The notes below the pieces were generated by a model, which saw only the letters and a list, made by a program, of their open reading frames with translations, did not search any database and was not told the DNA's origin. Below are positions 1 to 11,076 of a stretch of 64,000 bases of DNA, piece after piece. Source of the stretch: Himantopus leucocephalus (lineage: Eukaryota > Chordata > Aves > Charadriiformes > Recurvirostridae); NCBI GenBank assembly GCA_003993805.1, contig RSEF01000006.1, positions 29,323,918 to 29,387,917 of the forward strand, given 5' to 3'. Both the position numbers and the translations under genes were made by a program. Within the stretch, counting starts at the first letter, position 1. Each line of letters starts with the position of its first letter.

Positions 1-626
1 CTTTTGGCATATAACAATAGTTTCAGTTCAGTCCACAGTGAAGAAATATATTCACATTTCATACCTCGTACAGGTTCTGTTTAAGATCATTGTTAAAATG
101 GCAACTGCTCTTAAGCTGGAAAAACATTTAAGGAGATAAGCAATGGAATTTCATTTGATAAAGTTAGCTCTTTTGTGTGACTCTGAAGTACCACCTGAGT
201 CCAGAAGCTCACCTGAACAACTGCTACAGCTGCATCAGTTGTACTCTGGCTGCTTTTTGCAAATACTGCTGCCCTTATTTCAGGTTCAGTCACCTACAGA
301 GATAAACACTCATGTGGCTATGAGCCTAATGAATGACATTAGTCAAATGACAAGTTAGTGGCCTGTATCTTTATGGCCACAGTCTTCCCTAGCTTTCCAG
401 TTTGCGCTAAAAGTTTGGAGACTTAACTGTTGCTGCTGGAGTATTTTGATTTATAAAGCAAAGCATTATTGCTTTATAGTTACAAAATCATAAACCACAT
501 GCGGGACAGATGTGTATATCTTCATAGTTGTATCCCAATGACGTTATTAAAAACAGGGAACCCGCCATGCGTACATGTGATGGATGCATGTGCACCCTGC
601 GCGGGCAGGCACGCGTGCCTGTAGTG

Positions 627-1338
627 TGTCGTGGTTTGGGTGGAACCGGCCGCTGGGCGACCGACAGATGCTCCCCCCCCCACTCCTCTTCAAAGAGAGA
701 GGCAGAGAAGAGAGACTTGAGTGTTTAGAAGGAACTAAATGACTTCAATGAAATATTAATAATAAATTTTTTTTAAAAAAAATAAATATATACAAAACCA
801 TATCGAGCTCCAAGGATGACAATCACATCACCGGCTGGCACTGGGGAAGTCCCAGACTGGACTCAGTGACGGATGGGAACTAGATTCCAGATCTGGATTC
901 AGGATCGGGATCACAGGCAGATGAACGGACAGAGTCCTCCTCAAACATCGGCCATTGAAGAAAGAGGGCTGACCCTTTGATCCCTCAGCTTTTATACTGA
1001 GCATGAGGCAGATGGGATGGAATACCCCGTTGGTCAGTTTTGGGTCTCCTGTCCTGTCCGCTCCTCCCCACAGGTGGGACCCCACTGCGCTTTTCCGCTT
1101 CCGACCCTCCAACGGGGCAAATAACAAAGTTGGTTGCCCTTGGGGGTTATAGCAATAAGTATAAGCAAGAACCTCTCCGCATCCCACGCCTGGGCAGCAA
1201 CTATAAACATTGCTCTTATCACTCTGAGAGCAAACAGTGTCTGCACAATATGCTGTTAATTTCAGTAGTTAGAAGAGGCCCAGCTAAGAAGCAAAGTTAC
1301 TGAACAAAATTGGTCCCGTTTTACCTCAAACCAGGACA
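627..1338 (-). mobile_element. Solo LTR of an avian endogenous retrovirus
   Basis: The 712-bp unit is bounded by TGTCGTGGTTTG and CAAACCAGGACA, which are inverted complements at 11 of 12 positions, giving the TG...CA ends of an LTR. Direct flanks TAGTG (622-626) and TAGGG (1339-1343) match at 4 of 5, suggesting an aged 5-bp target duplication. On the minus strand a TATAAAA box sits at 996-990 within AGTATAAAAGC, so the element is antisense to VTI1A. I see no canonical AATAAA downstream of it on that strand. There is no gag, pol or env sequence, so this is a solo LTR left by recombination. A 5-bp duplication would fit an ERVL-type element, but the class is uncertain. Confidence 0.85.
990..996 (-). 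promoter_or_regulatory. TATA box of the LTR
   Basis: TATAAAA on the minus strand, inside the solo LTR and placed as expected for the U3 promoter. It sets the orientation of the element. Whether it is still active cannot be told from sequence. Confidence 0.6.
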
Positions 1339-1898
1339 TAGGGAAAACCTGATCTTGTTGACAAATTTGAAACTTTTGAAATCAGGTTAGTTTTTGCTAT
1401 GTGAGTAGTACAGCTCTTTTCAACAGGGTTGTGGGGGATTTGTTTTAATGCACACAAGATTGAACTGCTTAAGTTTCGGAAGAAAGAGTTTGAAATATCT
1501 GCCCACGTACTTTGATAATCTAATTTGGAGAAAGCATTTTGTGAACAAAAGTCCCTTCACTGTGCCATTTTAATAGACACTGTCGCCTTCTTGAGATAAG
1601 TAATCAGTCCTCTACACTGTACTCAGACTGCTCTATACAGAGGCACTGTGGGTTTTTTCCCCTCTGTTCCTTTTCTAATGACTTCTGGTACAATATCTGT
1701 CTGCTTGGCTGCTGCTGAACATTAGGCCAACTTTTCTATAGAGGAAAATTCCACATTGTCTTCAGTTTGTTTTTACTTGTGTCCCCACCTTGGCGGGACT
1801 GCGGTGGAAGAAGGTGGAGGCATTTGACATTTTGCAACGGCTTTATTTATAATAGTGCTATTTTAAATGGGGAAAAAGTGATACAGGAAAGAATGTTC

Positions 1899-1919
1899 TT
1901 TTTTTTTTTTTTTTTTTTT
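1899..1919. repeat. T homopolymer run next to an ambiguous base
   Basis: Twenty-one T in a row, followed by GG and an N at 1922. The length is probably uncertain in the assembly. Confidence 0.9.
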
Positions 1920-3707
1920 GGNCTAAGTTTTTGATGAAAGATTAAGAGGTGGTATAGCTTAGATCCCCTGTATAAAACTTGCCCTAATTTATTTAAAGAT
2001 TAAGAATGTTTTTTATAGTTATGTATGGAAGTATGGAGCAGAAAGGAAATTTATTTTACCATGGAATTTACTAGTGCTTTTACATGCTTTTCTTTAGCGG
2101 AAAGTGTGAAAGATGGGACTTAACGTGCTTAATTTGTAATTAACCTAAGGGATTATGATCATCTTAACTGAGATTCCCGAGGGACCAGAGCAGCGAAGCA
2201 CACCTTACCTCCTGGGTTTTAGAATTCTGTAGGTATTGTTTACAAAGAATCCTCCCCTGTTTGACCAGTAAGATACATCTCATAATGCAGTATGTGAAGA
2301 GATAATATGCTGGGTAAGGACAACCAAGCAGCAAATTTTTCATGTCAATAAAATTAATTCCTTAACTAGATTCTTCTCTCAACTGACTTCACCTTGATAC
2401 TCGTAGGCAGTTGCGTGTGTTTCTCTCCGGGGATGATGCCCATCTGTTGACACGTAGGAAGGGGACTGGTGAGTTTTGTGGCATGCTGTTTGTTGATCCT
2501 CCAGCACATCAGTGACTGTGGAGATGATGCACGTGATTTTAAGAAAAATCAGGTTGTGGAGCACTAGACTTGGCTGAGTGATTACAAATAAAGGTGCTTT
2601 CAGGCAGAGATTTGGTGAGTCTGATAATTCTTGTGTCTGGCTGGGGGCTATGAATGAAAGGCACATCGAGTCATACAGTGCGCTGTAAGCATTCATGCCT
2701 CTTTCTTGCCTTTCTTCCATCACACACAAAACATTTCTGTATTAAATGAAGCTAAAAAGTGGTCTATGGCAGAATGAAATCCTTCTATAAAATATGTTTT
2801 AAGGCACGTAACAGAAATTCAGCGTGCCATCAGCTCTGCCTTTTTCACTAAACATCCCTTCTCACCTGGCAGCCTTTAGACACATCTGGATCCCAGCCCT
2901 CATCAGCCTTTCCCAGGTCCAGAGATCTCATCTCTCTGTTTACCGTGTAGTTTGTTCTTACGTTACAACTTCTACTTCTCTAAGTAGTAGAATTAAATCT
3001 GTTTGCTGGTCTTCCTAACAGATAGTGGAAGAAGCCATGTCCACTCAAAATGACTTCTAGCCAGCTGGTGAGTGAAGTGACTTCATGTACAGAAGGCGAA
3101 TGCTGGTTTTGGGGTGCAGAAGGAGGAAGGCTTTAATGTTTCCCACTTTCTTGGTGATTTCTTATTTTATTCAGGTGATATACTCCCCTACCTGTCATGG
3201 AAAAAGAAGCAAGCTGTCATTGTCTTGCTTTTGATAGCAGCGGTAATAAAGGTTCTGCAGTTGGAACATGGGTGTGGGATGGGATGATGAATAAAGCAGA
3301 ACAGAGCGTATCTTACTCTCCCTTCATTGTATTGCTCACCTGAAAAGTAGAAGTTTGATTTAGTGTCTATCGTGAGTTAGAAACATAAAGATTTCAAGAA
3401 AAAACAGCAGACAAGCGGAGCACAAAACCTCCCATCATTTTCACATGCTTTCTTTTTAGACTAGAACTGCACTCTCAAGTTCCTTAATGTGTTATTGTTC
3501 ATTTTTTTTTCCCCACTTAGAGTGAGGCTAATTTAGGAGAGATATGTACTACTGATAAAGCAAAAATATAGGGAGAAAGTACTGGTTTGACACTGGAAGG
3601 ATTAATGATAGCCCTTTTCAGATTTCTTGATTTGTTTGTCCAGGGAATGACACTAGATGGCACTGTTTGTTTGCAAAGCAAGTTGGGGGTTTTTTTCTTC
3701 TCCCCCC

Positions 3708-3807
3708 NNNNNNNNNNNNNNNNNNNNNNNNNNNNNNNNNNNNNNNNNNNNNNNNNNNNNNNNNNNNNNNNNNNNNNNNNNNNNNNNNNNNNNNNNNNNN
3801 NNNNNNN
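3708..3807. other. Assembly gap (100 N)
   Basis: Exactly 100 N, the usual placeholder for a gap of unknown size. It is flanked by a C run on the left and a T run on the right, so the missing part probably begins in low-complexity sequence. Confidence 0.98.
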
Positions 3808-6800
3808 TTTTTTTTGCTTTGGTAGTAACTGAAATTACTGTTTCATGAATAAAATATTTCTGGTGGGATTTGCATTTCTATATTGGCTGAAGATACTGTG
3901 TTGAATGTTTTATTAACCAGCCCAGTGCAACTGTCAGCCTATTAAAGAGATCCAATGGACCCTGTTTAGCTAAATAAACTAAATAAATCCAATTCGTCAA
4001 ATTGTGTTCCTGGCTGTTTATTTTCCATTCTTTTGATGTACAGTTTATTTTAAGTTAAAGCCACATAGTTTTAAAAATTAATGTGAAAATAGAATTTAGT
4101 GTTTGAAACATGAGGAGACTAATTGCCATGGTCAAAAATAGCTTTCCTTTATGGTGAAGTTGCCGTCTGGTAAATCCTGAACTTTTTATTGGTGACTGAT
4201 TAACTATCCCATGTCAAAAATTAGTTTGGCAAAAGAATGGTTAATGGCTTTTTTTGCCTGCTTGCTGGGTTCTGTTGCTTTCATGAAACGAAACTTGAAA
4301 TATAAGCACTGTGGTTAAAAGTAGCTATTTCTACCCAACTTCAAGAGGTTTGTGCTTCATCTTGATATTTGCTCAATCAGAATTCAAGGGGAAATTTTCA
4401 TATGATCATTACATATTAAACGCTTGTTGAAATTCTGATTGCATCATAGGCAAATATTAGAGCATAAAAAAATGAATAACTGAATATATTGTATGTCTGG
4501 TTGTCAAACAGCTGTCAAATATTACACATAATAGCATTCATTATATTCTGCTAGTACAAGTAATATTTTAGTTACCTTGTTTTTTTCTGAAAACCTTTGC
4601 CATAGAATAGCAGGAGACAGGCTATACATTTATGGTAATGTTATTGGCATAGTAAAAATTCTTCTGTGCCAGTTAAAAATTCCTGGAAATGCAAATATAT
4701 TCTAGATTTGTTAATAAGTGAAATGAAAGAACAGTGATGGATGTATTCTCTCTTTCTTTCTTCTATAGCGCTGCTTTAGTGATGTTATATGTTAACTTTG
4801 GTATGTTTTACAAGAAATTGAGCTTGCCAAGTGTCATGTTTTGCATAGTTCTACTTTTATGATCTCGGTTTTCCAAAAGTGGAATACTGAAATTTGGTGC
4901 AATAGAAACACAGTTTGGTTAAATTCAATTTATGGCTTTTCTCTCAAGAAATCTATTATAATGGATTAAAAAGTCTTTGTGAAGAGCTAACATGTTAGTA
5001 TGAATTTGAGTGTGTCAGGGATTCTTAAGGAAAATTATTCAATCAGTTCATTCTATCTTTTTTCTTAGAAATTACAGTTGAATTTAACCAAAATTGTAAA
5101 TTCTTGTTGCCGTCCCTCCTCCAAACTCTAACCCAAGAACAAAGTAGATATTTATGTAGATGTCTTCAGTGTTGGATACAGTGCTATTTCCTTGTGTAGG
5201 CAGACTTTCATTTGTCCTGAATAATGTTAAGTTTCTTTAATATTTAAAAGTTGCAAATATTTAAAACCGCTATGTAATGACTGAACCACACAATGTTAGC
5301 CTGTTTTCTCTCTGATAAAACCTTCCCACTTTGTGCTCTAAGCTGGTTCTTTTTAACATACCAGTAATAAACACAGAAAGAACTTTATGGTTCTTTAAAA
5401 CTGGCTAGCGCAGGTAAAAGGAGATGGACTTTTACAGCAGTGGAGATGTTGTCTTGTTTCTGGCTTAAGACTTAGTGAGGAAGGAATATAAAGCAAAAAA
5501 AAAATGCAGCTGGAAGTGTATTAGAATGATTTCCCCCCTCCGCTCCTTGTAATGTTCTTTACTACGTGAAGCATATGGAAAAAGTGTGAATATCTCTGTT
5601 CTTTTGTTTGGTAGCTTTTTATTTGTATTCTGCAATCATTTAGTAGTCAGTCCCAAGTACAGTCAGCTTCCCTTAAAGCTGCTGTACAAGCCACAACAAA
5701 AAGTGGTTCTTGGCCACAAAGGCTGTTTAAAACTTGCTGCTCTTACTCAGTTGGGGAGGAAATCCCTGCAAAGGCTAGAGGATCTGTAAGTTGTATGTTT
5801 GACAATTTAATGCTTGTATACATTTATAATAAGTGGATCAAATACAGCACCTCCCTTACTTTTCATCCACTTTTTATAAACTGCCTTTAGGGTGCCAGTG
5901 CTTGGAAAACAAGTCTTTTCCAATATTTAATAAATACTGCAGAGGTTTTACTCCTAAAAGAGCTGATCAATGAAAATTAGAGTAGGAATATAAAGAACAG
6001 ATAGTCAAAAGGAATATAGCAGGTGGCTTCTGGGATCAACAGTAAAACAGAGTAATTTTCCCTGCGATAGTAACATTTGACCATTTCTGATGGGTATAAT
6101 GAAAAAAGATTTTTGCTAACTAAATATTTGGTGCCTGGTGTGCAAAGAAAAAGAAATTGGGGAGTGTGTGTGTGGGCTCTGCATGTTTCCTTCCCATTGA
6201 GTGGCATTTGTGCTTACTTTCTCAATCCCCACAACTTCCCAACATGTCCTTAGTTTGTTGGGTTTTTTTTATTTTCAGAGAAGTTAAGACGAGAGTGAAT
6301 AAGGGTAGTGTTTGCCAACTTACCCTCCTGGTCAGCATGGAAACATGTTAGGTAGGCTTTTGGAAAACACTGAATTGCAATTGCAGACTTTGTACCTGTT
6401 CGCTGAAGACTCAAACGTGAATTCTGGCAAGTCAAAGAAAAGGCTCTTACTGTGTTTGGTGCGTCTTGGCTTTGAGCTTAGATAGAAAATGCTCCTGCGT
6501 TATGAAGATAGCACCTTCCTTTCCACTGATTCATGAGCAGAAGACTTCAAGCCATTAGTAAATCGAACTGTAACCTTTGCTAGGGCATATCACCAACCAG
6601 GAGAAAAGTGGTATTTAATATTTGAATTAAGAGAGAATAATGGTATTAGTATCAAAGCAAATTCTATTATTTCAAAATCTGACAAGTAACTTTCCATAAT
6701 GATGGTTGGTATTTTGGGATGTGTAACTGCAAATATTTTGACACAGGGATCCCTAACTGTAGAGTGCCTGGCACAAAAGCGTTTCTCACCCATGAGTGCA

Positions 6801-9800
6801 GCTCTTTGGCACTGTGATAGTGAGTATTAACAAAATAGAACTGTGCAAAGAACTGAGTTGTTATGTTGATGTGTTTCTTGTGATTATTTTTGTTTTGTTT
6901 TTTTTTTAAGAAATAGAGGTTAGTTTCAATATTATGGATTGTTCCATTAGCAGCTGTCTTTGAAACGGCAGGTTTTCATGTTTTATAATTTCTGGCATCC
7001 TTAAAAAAGGACTGAGAAGTATTTATCTAGGATTAATGTAGTTGGGAGTAAAACTAATAATGCTAAGATAGGGTCTTAACAGTAGTTCTAGGAATATTTT
7101 TTTTATTAAAAAAAGTTTTATTTGTAATGACTGTGTTTTTGTATTGTTTTGTAATTCAATGTTATTAATACCCCTAAGTGACGATGTGATTTCCTCCTCT
7201 TTCTGCCCGGTGTTCAGGAGAAATCAGACTCTGCGGTTCAGTTGTGTAAGCTTCCCACAAAGTTAGTTCAGTCAACTAAATCAAGGTAAAAAGTTACAGA
7301 AAGGTCAGGATTAAGTTAGGGGTTGCTAACCTGAATCGCTTTCCCAGCCTTTTTAAGCCCTTAGTGCTCCTTTTGTCTTTTCCTCACCTTCTGTCATGTT
7401 GTCCTCCTGTTAGATCTTTATTTCAGTTGAAGGCACCTGGGCTGCATCTTTCTTCTGACCCATACTGGGAGTCAGTTTCAAACATGTTATTAAGGTCCCA
7501 TTTTTCCATTCATGAGCTACATGTCCGGCATTCAGCAATGCAGATTGGTGGCTCAGCACTTGTGCCCTCTAGACATCTTAGTTTAAAATGCATAAATTGT
7601 AGAGTGAGCATGAGGAAAATTTGCTCCTCCCCATTTTCACTTTTCTTTTTCTGCTTCTCTTTCTGGGACAAACTTTAAAAGTTTTCACTTTTAATTTGTA
7701 CCTAAAAAGTACTCTGTAGCTAAGGTCATCTGCTGAGTTTCCTTCTCTCGCAATCTAGGACCAGTTTTCAAGCTATTTGTATGTTTTAAAAAATGTCTTA
7801 GCTGAGGACTTTTCTCCCACCTGGGGCTTCACATACAGTTGGTGGTGGTTGCTTTGGCAGTACTGTGATTTTGAAGTGAATCCCCCAATTTTCCTCACTT
7901 ACTGCATGTGAGTCTGAATGGGATTGCTTTTTGAGGCAAATGAAGTGGAAACTCCATTTCAGATGCGCACCAGACACAGAAATAAGGCTCTGAACCAAGT
8001 ACTGGTCTTTCAGACAGCTTTGAACCATGTTGAAGTGAGGATGATTGGTCTAAGAACTGCACTAAAACTATTCTGCAGTAAAACCCGAAATTGTGTACGC
8101 TGCGGAAACAATAGTGGAAAAACTCCAAGAATGCTACCTTTTCTGATGTAGTTAAATGTATCTTTCTGGAGCAAGACTATCTTTTGAGGTCCTTCCTTCC
8201 TTTGTGGAAGATTTGGGCTCTTTGGAAATGTTCCATTCCCCTTCTCATACCATATTTCAAACAAAGGAAATGAGGGTGCGTGCTTCTATAGCCTGAAATC
8301 TGGTTATTAGTAAGTTTGGACTACTTTTATTTTTAATTGTCTTTTCAATTAGTCTGTTTAGTATGTAAAGATCACTTATGATGGATCATGTGTCAATTCC
8401 TTCACCTACTTGTCATTTGAACAGAAAAACAAAGCCTCTGGTTTTCCACCATATTCAATGCACTTTCAATGTCTTCAGCACTAAATTTCTCGTATCTGCA
8501 AAGGATTAGTGGGTGATACTTAACAATATTCCTTATCTAAGTCCCCAACTATACTCACTGTGTTTGTGATTTTGATGCAAAAGTGACATGAGTTAGTAAA
8601 ATTCCTGTTATCTAAGCAACAGGCAATCCAAATCAAGTCTTGGAGCATGTTCAGCGTATCTGGTGTATTCCAAGAAATCACTATCCTTCACCCTGCCATG
8701 TAAGTTTTACAGAACAGATAAGAGGCTCTGGCATGCAATACTTCTTGATGTCTGTAGTATCAAATCCTAGTATTGTCTTCATTGTATAATAATAAAATTC
8801 TTCTCCATGTCTTATGCTGAGGTGTAGAGTGGGACTTGCTGAAGAAAAAAAAAAACAACTCTTCCAGCAAGGAGAGATGTTGTCAATGAACAGTCCATTC
8901 TGTTTCCCCTCTGCCTTTAAACTCTTCTTTGCTATTGGCCAAAATTGGCCTGAGTTTGGCTTGGGCAGGAGTGTTTGAACTAATCTATACGATGGAGTTT
9001 ATCCTTGCATTCAGACAAATAAGATTATTTTTTTTCCCTATACAGCAAGCTACTGCAATCTGGCTGGAACAACTCGCTGATTAGGTGTTTGGCTGTGTAG
9101 CGGCAGGGGGGATGAAATTCTTGAAATGAGGCTGTGCTGCCCTCTGTTACACTTTTTTGGAAGTATCTAGAAAGAAGTGAGAAAAAGTTGTCCTCCTGAC
9201 ATTATAAACAATGAAGGTGGACCTATGGTAGTAGTGTTCCTCTTGAGGGATTTAAATCAAGCACCTACTGTAGAAAGTGGAAACAAATGTATTGCTTTGC
9301 ACAACTTCAGAGTTATGTTCAAAGTTTCTTGTCCCTTATATTTTAACGTTTATGCAGGCTTAGTATATTTTAGATCAGAAGAAGAAGTCTTCTGTGTGCT
9401 TAAATACAGGTGAGCAAGTTCGTGTATTTGTGGTGGGTTTTTTTTTTAACATTAAACAAAGCGCTTTCGTCTGCCCAATACAGTCAAAATGGAATTCAAA
9501 TTCCCCAAGAATTATAGTCTGTCTGTAAACTTCACTCTTGGACACATCACTTCAAAAATAGCCATATGAAGAAAAATGTGTGATGCACTTATTGACAGAG
9601 AAAAGCCAATAAATCCAATCTGATTCAGGAAGCTGAGAAATATTTTAATAACTTTTTGACGTTTTCCTGTAGTCCTTATTTACCTTATCAATAGTTATGG
9701 TGACATATGATTGTCAACTTTTTATATTAAACCAAACTAATAAATTAAACATGTTGTGTTTATACCTGATGAAAGCTGACGTTTTGGAAAGGTGTTAAAA

Positions 9801-10484
9801 TATACTGACAGGTCTTGTTCATAAACTCCTTTGGTATAAATATGTAGATGACATCTTTAGATATTGTTTGTACATAGGCTGATAGGCAGGAAACGTTGAC
9901 AACGTAACAAATGCAAATGTCAACCCCACAATTTAACCTTTCTGTGTAGGAAAAGATGTTAGTTTTAAGTTACATGTATCTTTTAACTTTATTTTCAAAG
10001 TTTTTTTTGAGCCTGTTATCATTGCCGTTTCATGTGCCAGTGAAAGTAACACTGCAATAAGAAAGATTTGCACTTAAGAGCTTTTCTCTGTGGTGTTCCT
10101 ACTTAAATGACTACAGCAGAGAGGGCTTTTTTTCTTCTAATTCTTTTTATTTTTCATGTTCGCCTGTTACCTTCTGTATCTCTCTGCAATACCACCTATT
10201 CGTTCCTGACTTGCCATTGGTTCAGGGCTTGCAAGTGTGACTCAAGGGCAGTAAACCAGTAAAACTATTTTAAAAATGTTAGAGCAGTTTATTGTAACAA
10301 GAGACACGTGGCCTTGGCTTTAACCTGGATCAGGGTTGCTTCGTATGCAGAATATTTCTGACTTGACCCCGGTCTCCTCCGTGGTGACGTAAATCAGTAT
10401 GTGTTATCTGCTTGACTTTTTTTCTGTATCCTCCGCAAGCTGCAGTTAATATCAAACTTTGCAAAAGTTATGCCCAGTTTCGGG

Positions 10485-10740
10485 TGGTCAGGGCCCTGAG
10501 CTCACCAATAGCCCTTAACGGCCCCGAGCAGCCTTCCCCACCCGCCCATGGCCCCGGGCCCCATTTCAGGGCCGTATGTCTCTGTTCCAGGGATGCCAGG
10601 GGATGCTGCTCTCCAGCAGCACCTCCCTGCCCGGCCATGGTCCTCACCGAGCTGGACCCTGGTAAAATGCTGGCCTAAACTTGCCGGTGTTGGGAGCTGT
10701 GCCAGATGTCCCAAGGGACCTGTAAGTTCCCTGTCCTCAG
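10485..10740. other. GC-rich block in AT-rich intron, origin unknown
   Basis: About 250 bp with marked GC content and roughly nine CpG (for example CCCCGGGCC and CCCGGCC), sharply unlike its AT-rich surroundings. It lies directly before a CR1 3' end. Open frames on both strands exist here but look compositional. It could be part of an unrecognised repeat that arrived with the CR1, or a small CpG-rich regulatory element. Confidence 0.45.
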
Positions 10741-10820
10741 TCTTTCTGACTTTTAAAACTACATGATCCAAACTGCTCGAGTAATGCTTTTCTATCACAC
10801 ATCTGGGCATTACCTAGAGG

Positions 10821-11076
10821 TAATGGCTTCAAACTGGAAGAGGGGAGATTTAGAACAGATATTAGGAAAAAAATTTTCACTCTGAGAGTAGTGAGGCACT
10901 GGAACAAATTGCCCAGGGAAGTTGTGGCTGCCCCATCCCTAGAAGTGCTCAAGGCCAGGCTGGACGGGCCTTTGGGCAACCTGGTCTGGTGGGAGGTGTC
11001 CCTGCCCATGGCAGGGGGGTTGGAACTAGGTGATCTTTAAGGTCCCTTCCAACCTAAACCATTCTATGATTCTATG
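10821..11076 (+). mobile_element. CR1 LINE, 5'-truncated 3' end
   Basis: The sequence follows the CR1 3' region: AAACTGGAAGAGGGGAGATT, then the segment for the last ORF2 residues (GTGAGGCACTGGAACAAATT), then CATGGCAGGGGGGTTGGAAC, ending in the terminal octamer repeat ATTCTATGATTCTATG. It is in the + orientation, sense to VTI1A. Only the last 256 bp remain, as is usual for truncated CR1 insertions. The element is a non-autonomous relic. Confidence 0.92.

Noticed and set aside
828..1187. 119-codon open frame on minus
   Set aside because: It lies wholly inside the solo LTR, which is non-coding; no retroviral protein motif is present.
3587..3848. Open frames running through the N gap
   Set aside because: They exist only because undefined bases were read as open; the true sequence is unknown.
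10412..10810. Overlapping open frames of 72-102 codons on both strands
   Set aside because: High GC content removes stops in all frames; peptides are Pro/Gly/Ala-rich with no motif.
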